A stretch of 64,000 nt of DNA from Desulforamulus putei DSM 12395 (GTDB taxonomy: Bacteria > Bacillota > Desulfotomaculia > Desulfotomaculales > Desulfotomaculaceae): contig NZ_FQUY01000014.1 in NCBI RefSeq assembly GCF_900129195.1, forward strand, positions 1 through 64,000, given 5' to 3'. This document shows, piece after piece, positions 1 to 6,783 of this stretch (position 1 is its first letter; every line of letters starts with the position of its first letter). The notes below the pieces were generated by a model. The model searched no databases and was not told the DNA's origin. It saw only the letters and a list, made by a program, of their open reading frames with translations. The position numbers and the translations under genes are program-made.

Positions 1-3
1 TCA

Positions 4-39
4 GACTGTCGACAAAGTAAATGTCGGCAGTCTTTTTTT
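4..39 (+). terminator. Terminator-like hairpin at the left end of the IS
   Basis: Arms 4-14 and 22-32 pair over 11 positions with one mismatch and are followed by seven T. It overlaps the left inverted repeat, so it probably blocks read-through into the transposase gene. Confidence 0.6.
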
Positions 40-109
40 GTGTCAAGACCCAAAGATGGACAATTTTCCAGTAAAATAGAAATAGAAAAAATATTGTGGG
101 GCGATTGAC

Positions 110-1582
110 ATGTTAAAGAAGAAAAATCGGGCAATAACTAACCAGGTGGAATTTGTAAGCATCAGTGATTTAGTACCTAAAGATCATCTTTTAAGGGCTG
201 TAGAAGAAAGCATTGATTTTGATTTTATATATGATGAAGTAAAAGACCTATATAGTGAAAATATCGGAAGACCAAGTATTGACCCAGTGGTACTAATTAA
301 ATTGCTTATGCTCCAAGCCCTCTATGGAATCCGGTCGATGCGGCAAACCATCAAGGAAGTGGAAGTAAACGTAGCATACCGCTGGTTTTTAGGATATGGT
401 TTACAAGAGCAAATACCACACTTTTCAACTTTTGGAAAGAATTACGAAAGGCGGTTTAAAGAAAGCGACCTTTTTGAAAAAATCTTTGTCCATATATTAA
501 TGGAAGCCATAAAGTACGGTTTTATTAAATCAGATGCAGTATTTATCGATGCCACCCATGTAAAAGCCAGTGCTAATAAGAATAAATATGTCAAGAAAAT
601 GGCACAACACCGGGCTCACAAATATAAGCGGGAGCTTTTAATTGAAATAAACGCTGACCGGGAAGCAAACGGAAAAAAGCCCTTTGAAGATAGCAACGAT
701 AACAACAAAGATGGAGATAGTCCCAAGAAAGATAGTGTAAAAGAAATTAAAGAAAGCACCACAGACCCTGAAAGCGGAATGTTCCACAAAGGCGAAAAGG
801 AGCGTTGCTTTGCGTATACAGCTTCTGTAGCCTGTGACCGGAATAATTTTATCCTTGGAGTAAAAGTAGCACCCGGAAATATTCATGACAGCCAGGTATT
901 CTCTGATTTATTTCAAGAAGTCAGCGAGAAATTCCCTGAGATAGAGGCGGTTGTAGTTGACGCAGGCTACAAAACCCCTGGTGTATGTAGAGAAATCATT
1001 GAGGCAGGCAAACTCCCAGTTATGCCCTACAAGAGACCAATGACCAAGGATGGCTACTTTAAAAAACGGGACTATGTTTATGATGAGTACTATGACTGCT
1101 ACCTTTGTCCCAATAACCAAGTGTTAAGATACAGCACTACTAATCGGGCAGGATACCGGGAATATAAGAGTGACCCGAAAATATGCTCTAAATGCCCCAT
1201 GCGGATGCAGTGTACCCTGAGCAAAAGTTGTACAAAAGTTGTAACCCGTCATGTCTGGGAACATTACATGGAAATAGCAGAAGATATCAGACACACCCCA
1301 TGGGGCAAAGAACTATACAAAATGCGTGGTGAGACCATTGAAAGGGTCTTTGCAGACGCTAAAGAAAAGCATGGGATGCGTTATACTAATTTGCGAGGCT
1401 TGAGGAAAGTCGGGCATTACCTCACGCTTCTTTTCGCATGCATAAATTTAAAAAAGCTGGCCCTGTGGAAGAAAAAACAAGGGATGCTTCCACCGGCAGT
1501 GCCTGTTTTTTCTTTGGTTTTATCTAAAATTCGTAAAATCTTCACTTTCAACCAAACACCGCTTCTAAGCCTTTCGGCCTAA
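110..1582 (+). CDS. IS1182-family DDE transposase
   Basis: 490 residues, the usual length for IS1182 transposases. The N-terminal part has the DUF772-like helical region (GRPSIDPVVLIKLLMLQ) and the C-terminal part the DDE domain with a CxxC-x-CxxxxxC zinc-like cluster (YLCPNNQ, CSKCPMRMQC). Likely catalytic residues are D147 (FIDATHVKAS), D284 (VVDAGYKTPG) and E411 (ETIERVFADAKEKHGMRYT). The gene is uninterrupted and could be active. It catalyses cut-and-paste movement of its own element. The stop codon lies inside the hairpin at 1553-1594. Confidence 0.93.
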   Translation: MLKKKNRAITNQVEFVSISDLVPKDHLLRAVEESIDFDFIYDEVKDLYSENIGRPSIDPVVLIKLLMLQALYGIRSMRQTIKEVEVNVAYRWFLGYGLQEQIPHFSTFGKNYERRFKESDLFEKIFVHILMEAIKYGFIKSDAVFIDATHVKASANKNKYVKKMAQHRAHKYKRELLIEINADREANGKKPFEDSNDNNKDGDSPKKDSVKEIKESTTDPESGMFHKGEKERCFAYTASVACDRNNFILGVKVAPGNIHDSQVFSDLFQEVSEKFPEIEAVVVDAGYKTPGVCREIIEAGKLPVMPYKRPMTKDGYFKKRDYVYDEYYDCYLCPNNQVLRYSTTNRAGYREYKSDPKICSKCPMRMQCTLSKSCTKVVTRHVWEHYMEIAEDIRHTPWGKELYKMRGETIERVFADAKEKHGMRYTNLRGLRKVGHYLTLLFACINLKKLALWKKKQGMLPPAVPVFSLVLSKIRKIFTFNQTPLLSLSA

Positions 1583-1594
1583 AAGCGGTGTTTG
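1553..1594 (+). terminator. Hairpin at the transposase 3' end
   Basis: Arms CAAACACCGCTT (1553-1564) and AAGCGGTGTTTG (1583-1594) are perfect 12-bp complements and enclose the transposase stop codon. There is only a short T-run, so termination is likely but not certain. Confidence 0.55.
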
Positions 1595-1606
1595 TCTACA
1601 GTCTGA

Positions 1607-1631
1607 CAGGGCCAATGAAACATTGGCCCTG
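1607..1631 (-). terminator. tRNA operon terminator stem, cut by the IS
   Basis: CAGGGCCAATG (1607-1617), AAA loop, CATTGGCCCTG (1621-1631): a perfect 11-bp stem just downstream of the minus-strand tRNA-Asp. The expected U-tract is absent because the IS begins at the next base. Confidence 0.7.
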
Positions 1632-1636
1632 TAAAA

Positions 1637-1713
1637 TGGCGGAGCTGACGGGAGTCGAACCCGCGATCTCCTGCGTGACAGGCAGGCATGTTAGGCCTCT
1701 ACACCACAGCTCC
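1637..1713 (-). tRNA. tRNA-Asp(GTC)
   Basis: Read on the minus strand it folds as a canonical cloverleaf: acceptor GGAGCTG/CAGCTCC, G73 and encoded CCA, anticodon arm CCTGC-CTGTCAC-GCAGG with anticodon GTC, and T-loop TTCGACT. It is the second gene of a two-tRNA transcript with the upstream tRNA-Val. Confidence 0.96.
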
Positions 1714-1720
1714 CGGTATA

Positions 1721-1796
<76 letters not shown>

Positions 1797-1816
1797 GAAC
1801 GTGACTGACAAGTGTT

Positions 1817-1845
1817 ATGATAACAAAATAATAACCTTAAGTCAA
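1817..1845 (-). promoter_or_regulatory. Sigma-A promoter of the Val-Asp tRNA operon
   Basis: On the minus strand: -35 TTGACT (1840-1845), 17-bp spacer, -10 TATCAT (1817-1822), about 15 nt before the expected start of the tRNA-Val precursor. Confidence 0.7.
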
Positions 1846-1863
1846 CAATCTTCTCAGGATTTA

Positions 1864-2196
1864 TTATTTTTCTTCAAATTGAAAGAAGATTTCGCCACAA
1901 GCACAGCCATAGATGACCTTGTCATGAATACCTTCCAGAATACTCAGGATCCTTACCGGGCTGTCAACCATATAAAGATCAGAGCCGCACCCCGGGCAAA
2001 ACCGATCTGTTATCTCATGTCTGCCTTGAATAAAGGACAACCCCGGTCCCACTGACCTGTGTACGGAAAAAGCAGCAAAATTATATTTGGAGATGCCGTA
2101 TTTATCAAGGACCCTGCGGATGTTAAACAGCATCTTATCTCTGTATATGCCCTTTTGATTTTTGAGGAAACATCTTATCGAATGTTTGATGATCAT
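1864..2196 (-). CDS. Hypothetical protein with C-terminal cysteine cluster
   Basis: About 110 residues if started at the ATG at 2196, which has AGAGGA four bases upstream. The frame stays open to a GTG at 2334, but that longer start has no ribosome site and runs into the tRNA promoter. The C-terminal half carries FCPGCGSDLY and GCACGEIFF, i.e. two CxxC/CxC pairs that could bind zinc. I do not recognise the family. It lies between the two divergent tRNA clusters and has no obvious partner. Confidence 0.5.
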   Translation of the reverse strand: MIIKHSIRCFLKNQKGIYRDKMLFNIRRVLDKYGISKYNFAAFSVHRSVGPGLSFIQGRHEITDRFCPGCGSDLYMVDSPVRILSILEGIHDKVIYGCACGEIFFQFEEK

Positions 2197-2327
2197 TAAA
2201 TCCTCTTGGGAGGGAAAGTACCTGACTTGTGCCGGCAATTGATTTCTTCCTGAACCACTTTGTCCGCCTACCGGAAAGTATGAACCGAAAACGAAACTAA
2301 ATAAACAAACAAGACTAATTTTTTCAA

Positions 2328-2356
2328 TTGACACGTATTTTGATTTCTGTTAAGAT
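2328..2356 (+). promoter_or_regulatory. Sigma-A promoter of the Val-Thr tRNA pair
   Basis: -35 TTGACA (2328-2333), 17-bp spacer, -10 TAAGAT (2351-2356), 15 nt before tRNA-Val. Confidence 0.75.
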
Positions 2357-2370
2357 ATTTTTTGTCAACG

Positions 2371-2446
<76 letters not shown>

Positions 2447-2452
2447 TACCAT

Positions 2453-2528
2453 GCTGCTATAGCTCAGTAGGTAGAGCGTATCCTTGGTAAGGATAAGGTC
2501 ACCGGTTCAATCCCGGTTAGCAGCTCCA
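2453..2528 (+). tRNA. tRNA-Thr(GGT)
   Basis: Acceptor GCTGCTA/TAGCAGC, U73, CCA encoded; anticodon arm TATCC-TTGGTAA-GGATA with anticodon GGT. Six bases after tRNA-Val. Confidence 0.95.
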
Positions 2529-2532
2529 CAGC

Positions 2533-2570
2533 AAAGGGGTTTTGCCTTAATGGTAAAGCCCCTTTGTATT
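2533..2570 (+). terminator. Terminator after tRNA-Thr(GGT)
   Basis: A 14-bp stem (2533-2546 with 2552-2565, with GU wobbles) followed by TGTATTTCT. Confidence 0.75.
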
Positions 2571-2670
2571 TCTGCCTCCGGCGGATGGCCTCATTGGCTT
2601 AATGAAGGTTTAACGAATTAAATTGGCATTTGTTGTCACACAAAGCATATAATTAAAGCATCCTAAAGAC

Positions 2671-2699
2671 TTGCATTTTCGAAAGGCTTTTGATACTAT
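2671..2699 (+). promoter_or_regulatory. Sigma-A promoter of tRNA-Thr(CGT)
   Basis: -35 TTGCAT (2671-2676), 17-bp spacer, -10 TACTAT (2694-2699), 35 nt before the mature tRNA. Confidence 0.65.
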
Positions 2700-2733
2700 A
2701 GCAATTGACAATTTAACCTGTGAGTTTGGCAAT

Positions 2734-2809
2734 GCCGACGTAGCTCAGCCGGTAGAGCAGCTGATTCGTAATCAGCAGGTCGTGGGTTCGAGTCCCATCG
2801 TCGGCTCCA
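2734..2809 (+). tRNA. tRNA-Thr(CGT)
   Basis: Acceptor GCCGACG/CGTCGGC, U73, CCA encoded; anticodon arm GCTGA-TTCGTAA-TCAGC with anticodon CGT. A second threonine isoacceptor, transcribed alone. Confidence 0.96.
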
Positions 2810-2814
2810 ATGAA

Positions 2815-2852
2815 AAAAGGAACTGCAAGGGTTTGCGGTTCCTTTTCTTTTT
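2815..2852 (+). terminator. Terminator after tRNA-Thr(CGT)
   Basis: 14-bp stem (2815-2828 with 2833-2846) ending in a T-rich tract CTTTTTGG. Confidence 0.78.
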
Positions 2853-3023
2853 GGCGAAAACAGCGAAAATGGCGTGTTGATTGTCAATAGAATTGACCCA
2901 CCCTGTGCAAATAAATTTGACCCACCTGAGAGCAAAAATAATAAACAATATCTTGATAAGGCGCTCAGCGCAAAAAGAGCATGAAGTTATTCCAAGCCCT
3001 TGACGAATAATTTATTCCTTAAC

Positions 3024-3264
3024 TTGCTTCTAAAAAAGCTCTACGATAAAATCAAAAATAACCCAAGAGCAGTTAGGTTTAGTGAACTTGACAAGATACT
3101 AAGGTCGGTGGATTTACTAAAAGGCAGCCCAGTGGCGGCTCCAGTCATTTTATCTACATAAAAGATGATAAGTCTCTGTCCGTTCCATTCGACCAGCCAC
3201 ACATAAAGCGAATCTACGTTGAAAGGGCTATTGAATTAATTGGGGATTGCTTCGATGAGGAGTA
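3024..3264 (+). pseudogene. hicA: hicA-type toxin, frameshifted
   Basis: Conceptual translation gives LYDKIKNNPRAVRFSELD then KILRSV in one frame, and from about 3112 GFTKRQPSGGSSHFIYIKDD followed by SVPFDQPHIKRIYVERAIEL in the next frame. This is the HicA mRNA-interferase fold with the conserved G-GSSH catalytic histidine region. One base appears to be missing in TCGGTGGATTT near 3110, breaking the reading frame. The intact antitoxin gene follows 36 bp after its stop. The toxin start codon is not clear. HicA toxins cleave mRNA; this copy should be inactive. Confidence 0.78.
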
Positions 3265-3299
3265 ACCCCACCCGTTACCAAAAGTGGGAATTATCTTTG

Positions 3300-3680
3300 A
3301 TGAATGATACTAAAAATCTTGAATACTATCTTTCCCTGCCTTACAAAATCATGCTTTACCCAGCGGAAGAAGGAGGCTTTGTGGGAGAGGTCCCGGAGCT
3401 GCCCGGGTGCCTTTCTCAGGGAGAAATCAGAGAAGAAGCCCTGGTAATGATTGAGGATGCCAAGATTGCCTGGTTGCAGGTGGCCTTAGAGACCGGCCGG
3501 GAGATACCGGGGCCTGCTAAAGAAGAAGAGACATACAGCGGAAAATTTGTTTTAAGGATCCCTAAGTCTCTACACAAAGACTTAGCTAAGCGGGCAAAAG
3601 ATGAAAATGTTAGCTTAAATCAGCTGGCCACATACCTTTTATCTTCGGCCATGGGTAAGTCACCATCAATAAAAAAATAA
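3300..3680 (+). CDS. hicB: HicB-family antitoxin
   Basis: 126 residues from the ATG at 3300. The N-terminal HicB fold is clear (EYYLSLPYKIMLYP, GGFVGEVPELPGCLSQGE, EEALVMIEDAKIAWLQ) and the C-terminal part (FVLRIPKSLHKDLAKRAKDE then SLNQLATYLLSSAMG) is a ribbon-helix-helix DNA-binding domain. HicB neutralises HicA and represses its own promoter. Here the adjacent toxin is frameshifted, so this is an orphaned antitoxin that may persist as a plain regulator. The ribosome site is weak; an upstream in-frame GTG is possible but overlaps hicA. Confidence 0.88.
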   Translation: MNDTKNLEYYLSLPYKIMLYPAEEGGFVGEVPELPGCLSQGEIREEALVMIEDAKIAWLQVALETGREIPGPAKEEETYSGKFVLRIPKSLHKDLAKRAKDENVSLNQLATYLLSSAMGKSPSIKK

Positions 3681-3682
3681 AT

Positions 3683-3720
3683 ATAGCCAGGTGGTGATTA
3701 AACACCCCTGGCTATTTCTT
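3683..3720 (+). terminator. Terminator of the hicAB locus
   Basis: ATAGCCAGG (3683-3691) pairs with CCTGGCTAT (3707-3715), followed by TTCTTTTC. Confidence 0.75.
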
Positions 3721-4000
3721 TTCGCTGTCCTTCTCGGCTGTCTTTTTACCAATGTGCTCGACAGCTTTATTAATGTCATATCTACCAGGCCGGGGCGGGA
3801 ATTGGAATCGGAAATTGAAAACATTATGTTTGAACTCAGGTTATATAAAGGTTCTGGGGAGTACGCCATGCACCTGAACACCCCGATATGATTCTTCCCT
3901 AGAATTCCTTACAATACCCTTAAATCGCATGGCAATAAATTGCCAACCTTGCCCGGGCTCCCTATAATAAAGCCAAACAAGAATAAGGAGGCTGGCGGCA

Positions 4001-4261
4001 ATGAGAGTAAGCGTTAAAGGAAACATCAGTCAAATTGAAGTGGATGACATTATCCGGGAAGAGGAACTGCGCTATGCGGCCAGGGGTAAAGAGCTGGGGG
4101 AGATTGAAATTGTTGAAATCAGCCCCGAGGAGTTGGAGGTAAGATCCAGGGCCAAAACAACCATCAAAAGGGTTCGTCGTATAACTGGCTATTTAAGTAC
4201 CGTTGACCGTTTTAACGATGCCAAGCAGGCAGAATTGGTGGATCGAGTTGTACATAACTAA
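4001..4261 (+). CDS. Small protein resembling the C-terminus of anaerobic NrdD
   Basis: 86 residues with a good AAGGAGG site. The last 35 residues (KRVRRITGYLSTVDRFNDAK and the following AELVDRVVHN) resemble the C-terminal segment of class III anaerobic ribonucleotide reductase, but there is no reductase core, no glycyl-radical loop and no zinc cysteines. It is therefore not an enzyme on its own. It could be a regulatory or assembly subunit that mimics the reductase tail, or a relic. No nrdG or nrdD lies nearby. The NrdD resemblance is from memory of the family motif and is the main uncertainty. Confidence 0.55.
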   Translation: MRVSVKGNISQIEVDDIIREEELRYAARGKELGEIEIVEISPEELEVRSRAKTTIKRVRRITGYLSTVDRFNDAKQAELVDRVVHN

Positions 4262-4267
4262 TCAAAC

Positions 4268-4292
4268 AACCCGGCATGTCCGGGTTATTTCC
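4268..4292 (+). terminator. Terminator
   Basis: AACCCGG (4268-4274) pairs with CCGGGTT (4280-4286), followed by ATTTCC. Confidence 0.6.
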
Positions 4293-4457
4293 TTTGAGCC
4301 TTGTGAGCCTTTGCAAAAAAAGATAACAGAAGATTCTTTTTATTTTCAGCTATTGGTATTACAATGGGTTTGGATAGTATGAAGGGATCGATTTACGCAT
4401 AGGCTTCATAAATGGCACTATGAAAGGATAGCCGGGAGCGAGAGGAGGGTACAGGCA

Positions 4458-5369
4458 ATGAATGTTTTAATAACCGGGGGAACGGGGTTTGTGGGGACCA
4501 CCCTGGTAAAGCAACTAATGCAGCAAAACCACCGGGTCATCATTGGCTTACGCCGGGATAAGCAAATCCGGGGTAATATCAGCTACACCAAAATTCCCGC
4601 TGCAGGAGAATTGTTTTCAGAGGAGATCATCGGCCGGGCCGATGCCGTCATTAACCTGGCCGGGCATAATATTGCCGCCGGCCGTTGGACCGCCGAGGTA
4701 AAGAATCTTATTTTAAACAGCAGGGTGCAGCTCACACGCCAGTTGGTGAAAAGTATTGAAAGGAATCGTGCAGCCAATCAACCCTACCCCAAGGTGCTGC
4801 TGAATGCCTCTGCAGTGGGTTACTACGGCCAGCATCCCAGTGCTACCTTCGATGAAGAAAGCCCCAACGGTGAAGGTTTTCTGGCCGGAGTCTGCCGGGC
4901 ATGGGAGCAGGAAGCCCGGCAAGCCGAGGATTTGGGGGTGCGGGTGGCGCGTTTTCGTTTTGGCATTGTGCTGGGACCTGGCGGGGGTGTTTTGGAAAGA
5001 ATCAAGATGCCCTACCGATTTGGCATGGGCGGCTATATTGGGGATGGCAAACAGTGGGTTTCCTGGATACACATTGAGGATCTGGTGCATGTTTTAATCC
5101 TGGCCCTGACGGATGAGCGCTTCCGGGGCGCCTTTAATCTTTGCAGCCCCCGGCCTGTGACCATGGCGGAGTTAGATCGTCATTTGGCCCGGGCCCTAGG
5201 CAAGACCTCCTGGACCCGGCTGCCCGGTTTCGTAGCCAGAACCCTTTTGGGAGAAATGGCCGATGAACTGCTACTGAACGGCCAGCGGGTGGTCCCGAAA
5301 AGGCTTATAGAAATGCAAGTTCCCTTTAAATACCCCGATATCGCTTCGGCCCTGGCTGCGTCTGTTTAA
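4458..5369 (+). CDS. TIGR01777-family NAD(P)-dependent epimerase
   Basis: 303 residues. The N-terminus MNVLITGGTGFVGTTLVKQL is a Rossmann GGxGFxG nucleotide site. The SDR-like stretch ASAVGYYG and the downstream WVSWIHIEDLV are typical of TIGR01777 proteins (YfcH/SulA-like), and the end carries the DUF1731-type tail (MADELLLNGQRVVPKRL). A nucleotide-sugar or sugar substrate is likely, but none is established for the family. Strong ribosome site GAGAGGAGGG. Transcribed alone and closed by the terminator at 5451. Confidence 0.9.
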   Translation: MNVLITGGTGFVGTTLVKQLMQQNHRVIIGLRRDKQIRGNISYTKIPAAGELFSEEIIGRADAVINLAGHNIAAGRWTAEVKNLILNSRVQLTRQLVKSIERNRAANQPYPKVLLNASAVGYYGQHPSATFDEESPNGEGFLAGVCRAWEQEARQAEDLGVRVARFRFGIVLGPGGGVLERIKMPYRFGMGGYIGDGKQWVSWIHIEDLVHVLILALTDERFRGAFNLCSPRPVTMAELDRHLARALGKTSWTRLPGFVARTLLGEMADELLLNGQRVVPKRLIEMQVPFKYPDIASALAASV

Positions 5370-5450
5370 AGTGTTAATAGAAACTTCCTGAGTAAAGGAT
5401 TTATGAGGTGCCATAGACAGGCATGTCTATACACAGCAACAAGCATTAAA

Positions 5451-5474
5451 AAACCCGGGTGGCCGGGTTTTTGT
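5451..5474 (+). terminator. Terminator
   Basis: AAACCCGG (5451-5458), GTGG loop, CCGGGTTTTT (5463-5472). Confidence 0.8.
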
Positions 5475-5485
5475 CGCTGTTTAGG

Positions 5486-5518
5486 AATTCAAGTCGGGGA
5501 CGGTTCTTGACTTGAATT
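5486..5518. repeat. REP-like palindromic element, copy 1
   Basis: Perfect 10-bp arms AATTCAAGTC (5486-5495) and GACTTGAATT (5509-5518) around the 13-nt core GGGGACGGTTCTT. The same unit recurs twice at 29890-29952. It resembles REP elements mobilised by IS200-like RAYT transposases, though no such transposase is in the window. Confidence 0.75.
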
Positions 5519-5577
5519 GCCTGGCCATAGGTAGGAGGCCGCGCCTTATTAATTCTGGCATGTTTTGATATAGCTTT

Positions 5578-5811
5578 TTAGATACCTTTTTCTGAGAGAT
5601 ATTGCATTAATTTCTCGTGATATTCCTCAAGAACCTTTGCGGTGACACGTATATTGCTGTTAATCATTTCATTTAGTGTTTCGTTGGCCAGTTGAGCGAA
5701 ATCAATTTTGCCTTCGTCGCTTAACCGCCGCAACTCCTCAATCCTTTTATTGGTTATTTCATCCAGCTGCTGACCGATGCGGTTGAATGCCTCTTTAAAA
5801 TCATACTGCAT
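5578..5811 (-). CDS. Conserved-looking small helical protein
   Basis: 77 residues, entirely helical and charged (FNRIGQQLDEITNKRIEEL, VLEEYHEKLMQYLSEKGI), with a good AAGGGGG site seven bases before ATG. No family recognised. It stands alone, opposite in direction to its neighbours. A structural or adaptor role is possible, but nothing in the sequence shows it. Confidence 0.65.
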   Translation of the reverse strand: MQYDFKEAFNRIGQQLDEITNKRIEELRRLSDEGKIDFAQLANETLNEMINSNIRVTAKVLEEYHEKLMQYLSEKGI

Positions 5812-6040
5812 GACGTATCCCCCTTGTATGATATAACCAGCAGAATAATTTCCAGTTGGTCATTTATAACCTAATTCGACGCCGCAGGGTTAATTCCTAC
5901 CAGGTCTGCGGTATTCTGTTTTTATTATAACCCCGGGTGAAATGTTATATTGACCCGTAGTTTAATATTATTGACCGCCCGCTGCCATCAAAGCTATACT
6001 CATAAACATGAGGTTTATTTCCGAACGCGGGGGGGATGGC

Positions 6041-6601
6041 ATGAAGATTGGCATCGATTTGGACGGTACCATTGCGGATAACCTGGAGCTTCTGGTGGAA
6101 ACCCTGAACTGTCACTGTGGCAAAACCTTAAAGGGGGACGAAATTTATCAGTACAACCTTTGTAAGGTTTACGATATCAGTGAGGATGAATTCATTGCTC
6201 TCATGGATAAAAAGGAAGAAGAAATTATCCAAAAAAGCCCCGTGATCCCCTTTGCCAGGGAGAACATTCACCGGTTGGTGAAGGACGGCTGGCAGGTGCA
6301 CATCATTACAGCCCGCAATCCCAGGTACAGTGCTGTAACAGAAAAATGGCTGCGGGAGCACGACATTCCTTACAGCGGCCTACACCTGCTGAACTCCCAT
6401 CACAAGGTAGACATCTGCCGGGAACTGCAAGTGGAGTTTATGATTGAAGATAACGTGCACAATGCCTACTGGTTGGCTGACGGGGGAATCCGGGTGATCC
6501 TCTATGAGGCTCCCCATAACCGCCTGTGGCCCTGGCAAGGAGTCCGGTGTAATTCCTGGAACGATATTTATTCCTCCATTCAAAAAACCTTTAACAGATA
6601 A
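6041..6601 (+). CDS. HAD-superfamily 5' nucleotidase, NT5C type
   Basis: 186 residues from the ATG at 6041, preceded by a GGGGGG ribosome site; an upstream in-frame ATG at 6008 is less likely. Motif I is IDLDGTIAD (nucleophile and acid Asp), motif II VHIITARNPRY, motif III near HHKVDIC and motif IV FMIEDNVHNAY. This matches the NT5C/YqfW-like 5'(3')-deoxyribonucleotidase group, which dephosphorylates nucleoside monophosphates with Mg2+. The substrate is inferred from the family only. Confidence 0.85.
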   Translation: MKIGIDLDGTIADNLELLVETLNCHCGKTLKGDEIYQYNLCKVYDISEDEFIALMDKKEEEIIQKSPVIPFARENIHRLVKDGWQVHIITARNPRYSAVTEKWLREHDIPYSGLHLLNSHHKVDICRELQVEFMIEDNVHNAYWLADGGIRVILYEAPHNRLWPWQGVRCNSWNDIYSSIQKTFNR

Positions 6602-6614
6602 TGTTGATAAATGA

Positions 6615-6645
6615 TGGCATTCTCCGGTCAGAATGCCATTTATTT
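6615..6645 (+). terminator. Terminator after the HAD gene
   Basis: TGGCATTCT (6615-6623) pairs with AGAATGCCA (6630-6638), then TTTATTTTCC. Confidence 0.8.
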
Positions 6646-6720
6646 TCCAATTATGGACAGGAATTATGATTTTTGTAACGAAATAAGCATAAAAGAAATC
6701 TTACTTACAGAATAGTTGGC

Positions 6721-6778
6721 CCAGTCGAATACCTGTGATGCCCCCAAGCAGGCATCCGACTGGTTCAACAAAAGGGGG
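6721..6778 (+). promoter_or_regulatory. Leader stem-loop that may mask the SLH gene ribosome site
   Basis: CCAGTCG-AT-CCTG (6721-6735) pairs imperfectly with 6749-6763, placing CCCCC (6741-6745) in the loop. The ribosome site of the next gene is GGGGG (6774-6778), the exact complement, so loop-SD pairing is possible. Regulation is inferred. Confidence 0.4.
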
Positions 6779-6783
6779 ATATT

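Larger units (their letters stand above)
1..1606 (+). mobile_element. IS1182-family insertion sequence, apparently complete
   Basis: The element is bounded by near-perfect 16-bp terminal inverted repeats: TCAGACTGTCGACAAA at 1-16 and the complement of TCAGACTGTAGACAAA at 1591-1606 (one mismatch). Between them lies a single full-length transposase gene. The left edge coincides with the start of the window, so the target duplication cannot be checked. The right edge abuts the base of the tRNA terminator hairpin at 1607-1631, suggesting the element inserted between that stem and its U-tract. Terminator-like hairpins inside both ends (4-39 and 1553-1594) would insulate the element from outside transcription. 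Confidence 0.88.

Noticed and set aside
2696-2935. Minus-strand frame across tRNA-Thr(CGT)
   Set aside because: It is the complement of a tRNA gene and terminator; not a protein.
3691-3891. 66-residue plus-strand frame after hicB
   Set aside because: It starts inside the hicB terminator, has no ribosome site and shows no recognisable pattern.
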